From a virus, in IMG/VR virus record IMGVR_UViG_3300042934_000547, positions 64,001-128,000 of that record: a DNA stretch of 64,000 nt. The stretch is one strand, 5' to 3'. The translations under genes and the position numbers were made by a program. Below are positions 62,112-64,000 of this stretch, piece by piece; the stretch's first letter is position 1, and every line of letters starts with the position of its first letter. Under the pieces are notes generated by a model, which was not told the DNA's origin, did no database searches, and saw nothing but the letters and a program-made list of their open reading frames with translations.

Positions 62112-62714
62112 TCATTTTGAATTCATTGCCACCCTACTTTTAGCATCAGAGATCATTTCTTTATCAATTGGTATGTATTCGATTTGCTTAATATTCTTAT
62201 TTCTTTCAAAAATAATAATTGGTTGTTCTACCCAATCGGCATCATTGTCATCGATAGTCCCATCATAACCACGTTCTTTAAGTTCTGTAAAATATATACT
62301 TCTATTATAATCAGATGTAACTAAAGATGATATAAAAGATATATATGACTCATTACTTATCTTTTTAGTAGACCTATTCTCCCATTCTCTAAGAAATTTA
62401 TCTGAATCATTTCTATACTTTAATACCGAAATATCTTTAGCTACTTTATTAACATCTGCTTTTTCAACAGAACTGATAAATGCTTCGACACGCTCTTTAT
62501 GATTTGGTATTTTTATATCGTGTATAACCTTCAGTATAACTTTATATCCTCTGTTACCCCATTCGATTAAATATTTATCATTATCTAATGCAAGTTGTGA
62601 AACATACACGTGACGTTCGTTATTTACTTCGTTCTTATTTAAAGTAAGGCGTTGTAACAATGTTCCCTTTTTTAGTATTAGTGAATCGTTATTGAATTTA
62701 ATATTGTAGATCAT
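62112..62714 (-). CDS. Unknown protein with faint ADP-ribosyltransferase-like C-terminus, 200 aa
   Basis: Start at 62714 (MIYNIKFNNDS) because GAGG at 62723-62726 gives proper spacing; earlier starts are too close. The C-terminus has ELKERGYDGTIDDNDAD followed by EQPIIIFERNKNI (about 155-185), a pattern I associate with the final strands of some ART-type toxins and phage proteins. The R-S-E catalytic set is not evident, so this is only a hint. Class L promoter upstream. Confidence 0.55.
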   Translation of the reverse strand: MIYNIKFNNDSLILKKGTLLQRLTLNKNEVNNERHVYVSQLALDNDKYLIEWGNRGYKVILKVIHDIKIPNHKERVEAFISSVEKADVNKVAKDISVLKYRNDSDKFLREWENRSTKKISNESYISFISSLVTSDYNRSIYFTELKERGYDGTIDDNDADWVEQPIIIFERNKNIKQIEYIPIDKEMISDAKSRVAMNSK

Positions 62715-62736
62715 ATTCATCACCTCATTTTTATAT

Positions 62737-62748
62737 TAAACTACAGTT
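62737..62748 (-). promoter_or_regulatory. Possible class L promoter
   Basis: AACT-GTAGTT-TA then ATATAA; TA is 23 nt before the chosen start codon. Confidence 0.45.
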
Positions 62749-62750
62749 GA

Positions 62751-62779
62751 AAAAAATAAAGAGAGAATATTCTCTCTTT
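62751..62779 (-). terminator. Terminator
   Basis: Perfect palindrome AAAGAGAGAAT / ATTCTCTCTTT (62758-62779) then ATTTTTTTC. Confidence 0.9.
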
Positions 62780-63176
62780 ACCATGATGGGCATATACCTT
62801 TACATCCAATGGTTGTATTACCATCATATGTATATACTGCATCAGCTACACAGTACAATTTATCTGAATAACCAAATAAATGTGCATAAGCTTTAGCATA
62901 CATTGCTGATACAATATAGATATCGTATCCTTCAGGAAGTGGATCACAATTTACCACTTCTTTATCGAATACTGGGATACCACCTTGTTCAGTAACTCCA
63001 TTAAAAGTAGTGTTAATGGTAGCATTTAATTTTCCATCAGATGGTAGGCAGGCTACTACTTTGGGCTTTAAATCACGTACAATCATTTTCCTTCTAACGC
63101 CATCATATACTGCATTTTCTATAACAACTACTTTATGTGGCACTCCCACATAAATTTTACCTGTTATTTTGTTCAT
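62778..63176 (-). CDS. Unknown protein, 132 aa
   Basis: Alpha/beta protein with a conserved-looking EGYDIYIVSAMYAKAYAHL (about 82-100) and cysteines at the end (GCKGICPSW). No family recognised. Single-gene unit under a class E promoter with a structured leader. Confidence 0.6.
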   Translation of the reverse strand: MNKITGKIYVGVPHKVVVIENAVYDGVRRKMIVRDLKPKVVACLPSDGKLNATINTTFNGVTEQGGIPVFDKEVVNCDPLPEGYDIYIVSAMYAKAYAHLFGYSDKLYCVADAVYTYDGNTTIGCKGICPSW

Positions 63177-63190
63177 ATATAATCACCTCA

Positions 63191-63226
63191 CCTATTTGTA
63201 TTCTATACAAACGGATTTTAAATAGG
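63191..63226 (-). promoter_or_regulatory. Structured leader of the 132-aa gene
   Basis: CCTATTT (63220-63226 as transcribed) pairs with AAATAGG (63191-63197), whose end runs into the ribosome-binding site GGTGAGGTG; an inner TTTGTAT / ATACAAA hairpin competes. Confidence 0.5.
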
Positions 63227-63245
63227 ATTTCGAATTATTTATCCG

Positions 63246-63271
63246 TTCATAGTTATAATATATATTTATAA
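63246..63271 (-). promoter_or_regulatory. Class E promoter
   Basis: Minus strand TATAAATATATATTATAAC then TATGAACGG. Confidence 0.75.
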
Positions 63272-63282
63272 TTCCTAATTTT

Positions 63283-63319
63283 TACAAAGAAAAACTGGGT
63301 TAGGAATTAACCTAACCCA
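63283..63319 (-). terminator. Terminator of the topoisomerase subunit gene
   Basis: TGGGTTAGG / CCTAACCCA (9 bp, loop TTAATT) then GTTTTTCTTTG; it overlaps the last codons. Confidence 0.9.
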
Positions 63320-64000
63320 TTATTGTGCAATCAAGTAATATAACACCCTTAGATGGAATCAATTTTGTTCCTTTAGAAATACTACTACCAATTTTTATAG
63401 TATCTATAGGTACGCCAATCTCACACTCAGTCGTTTTATAACCAAATGTCTGACACGGATTTTTATAGGCTAATACTTTGAATATTTCATCACCATCGCC
63501 TAACTTAATAAAATTAGCACCAACATTCGCTCTCTTACCATGTTTGATTGATTCAATGTCCAGTCTATTAACGTAACCTTTTCTAGTCACAATCAATACA
63601 CCTTGAGTATCTGCATCCTTAGATATACTTACTCCTTGCATACCAGTACTATTACCCATAGAACGAACACCTTTTGAATGACGTCTTTGTAATGGTATTT
63701 CAGTAGCATTCATAGCCAATCCTTTTTCCCTATCATATATAAATATGATGTCAGAATCTTTAATGAAATCTACATCAACCAGATAGTCATCATTCTCTAG
63801 ATTAATGGCATACATTCCAGCCTTGGAAACATTCATGAAGTCTTTTACATTAACCTTCTTAATATTACCATTATAGGTAAGAAGTAATATATAATTCTTA
63901 CGAACTTTCTTAGCCAGCTCATTTATTACTGAGTCTGTTGTAACATACATAACTTCCGATGTTAAATTCTTAGATATAAATCTTAAATCAACGCCAGTAG
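63312..64000 (-). CDS. DNA gyrase / topoisomerase IV subunit A, C-terminal domain (5' part outside window)
   Basis: The frame stays open through the right edge, so the visible 229 codons are the C-terminus of a longer protein. It shows GyrA-type propeller repeats: YILLLTYNGNIKKVNV, VLIVTRKGYVNRLDI, and GANFIKLGDGDEIFKVLAY, each a 'GxxKR' type blade. GyrA/ParC wrap or bind DNA through this domain. The breakage-reunion domain should lie beyond the edge. A phage type II topoisomerase is known in T4-like and other large phages. Confidence 0.8.
   Translation of the reverse strand, partial: TGVDLRFISKNLTSEVMYVTTDSVINELAKKVRKNYILLLTYNGNIKKVNVKDFMNVSKAGMYAINLENDDYLVDVDFIKDSDIIFIYDREKGLAMNATEIPLQRRHSKGVRSMGNSTGMQGVSISKDADTQGVLIVTRKGYVNRLDIESIKHGKRANVGANFIKLGDGDEIFKVLAYKNPCQTFGYKTTECEIGVPIDTIKIGSSISKGTKLIPSKGVILLDCTIMG

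Overview
The window looks like part of a large (jumbo) AT-rich tailed phage genome with a contractile tail. It carries a terminase large subunit, portal, tail sheath and tube, tail fibres, a family-B DNA polymerase, a RecA-like recombinase, a Rad50/SbcC-like nuclease subunit, an NAD-dependent DNA ligase, an RNA ligase, a phage tubulin/FtsZ-like GTPase and pieces of a multisubunit RNA polymerase. Split beta and beta-prime genes plus two phage-type promoter classes resemble what is known for phiKZ-like and PBS1/AR9-like phages. Strong AGGAGG ribosome-binding sites and low GC suggest a low-GC Gram-positive host, which is inference only.

Layout. 1-8.6 kb (minus): a late operon of tail-fibre and host-binding proteins (LamG domains, a 14-repeat beta-propeller-like protein, fibre proteins). 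8.65-9.3 kb: no gene, but a stand-alone transcription unit for a large structured RNA of about 580 nt with its own promoter and terminator. 9.3-16.3 kb (minus): an SF2 helicase and a cassette of small accessory enzymes (CYTH, NADAR, metallopeptidase, SLOG/DprA-like, two DUF488-like paralogues). 16.4-19 kb (minus): RNA polymerase beta-prime C-terminal part and a small acidic protein. 19.1-30.5 kb (plus): the C-terminal half of DNA polymerase, RNA ligase, then terminase, unknown virion-type genes, sheath and tube. 30.6-35.5 kb (minus): portal and the N-terminal half of DNA polymerase. 35.6-36.6 kb (plus): one unknown gene. 36.6-64 kb (minus): peptidase, multi-HTH protein, Rad50-like protein, RNA polymerase beta N- and C-terminal parts, ligase, RecA-like protein, tubulin, lytic transglycosylase, a possible second beta C-terminal fragment, many small unknown genes, and a gyrase/topoisomerase IV subunit A tail running off the right edge.

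Regulation can be read from the sequence. Fifteen sites share a TATATATTATA-type promoter core (here 'class E', probably early). They stand before the RNA polymerase subunit genes, polymerase C-half, ligase, recombinase, tubulin and the large RNA. Eleven sites match AACA-N6-TA or close variants ('class L', probably late), with TA 17-35 nt before the start codon of fibre, terminase, sheath, portal and other genes. Most units end in hairpin terminators, several with a TTAAT-type loop. Many class E leaders fold into a helix that closes next to the ribosome-binding site. The most novel points are the large RNA, a short RNA/attenuator in front of the recombinase gene, the structured leaders, the split DNA polymerase whose halves lie on opposite strands under different promoter classes, and the hint of a second phage RNA polymerase.
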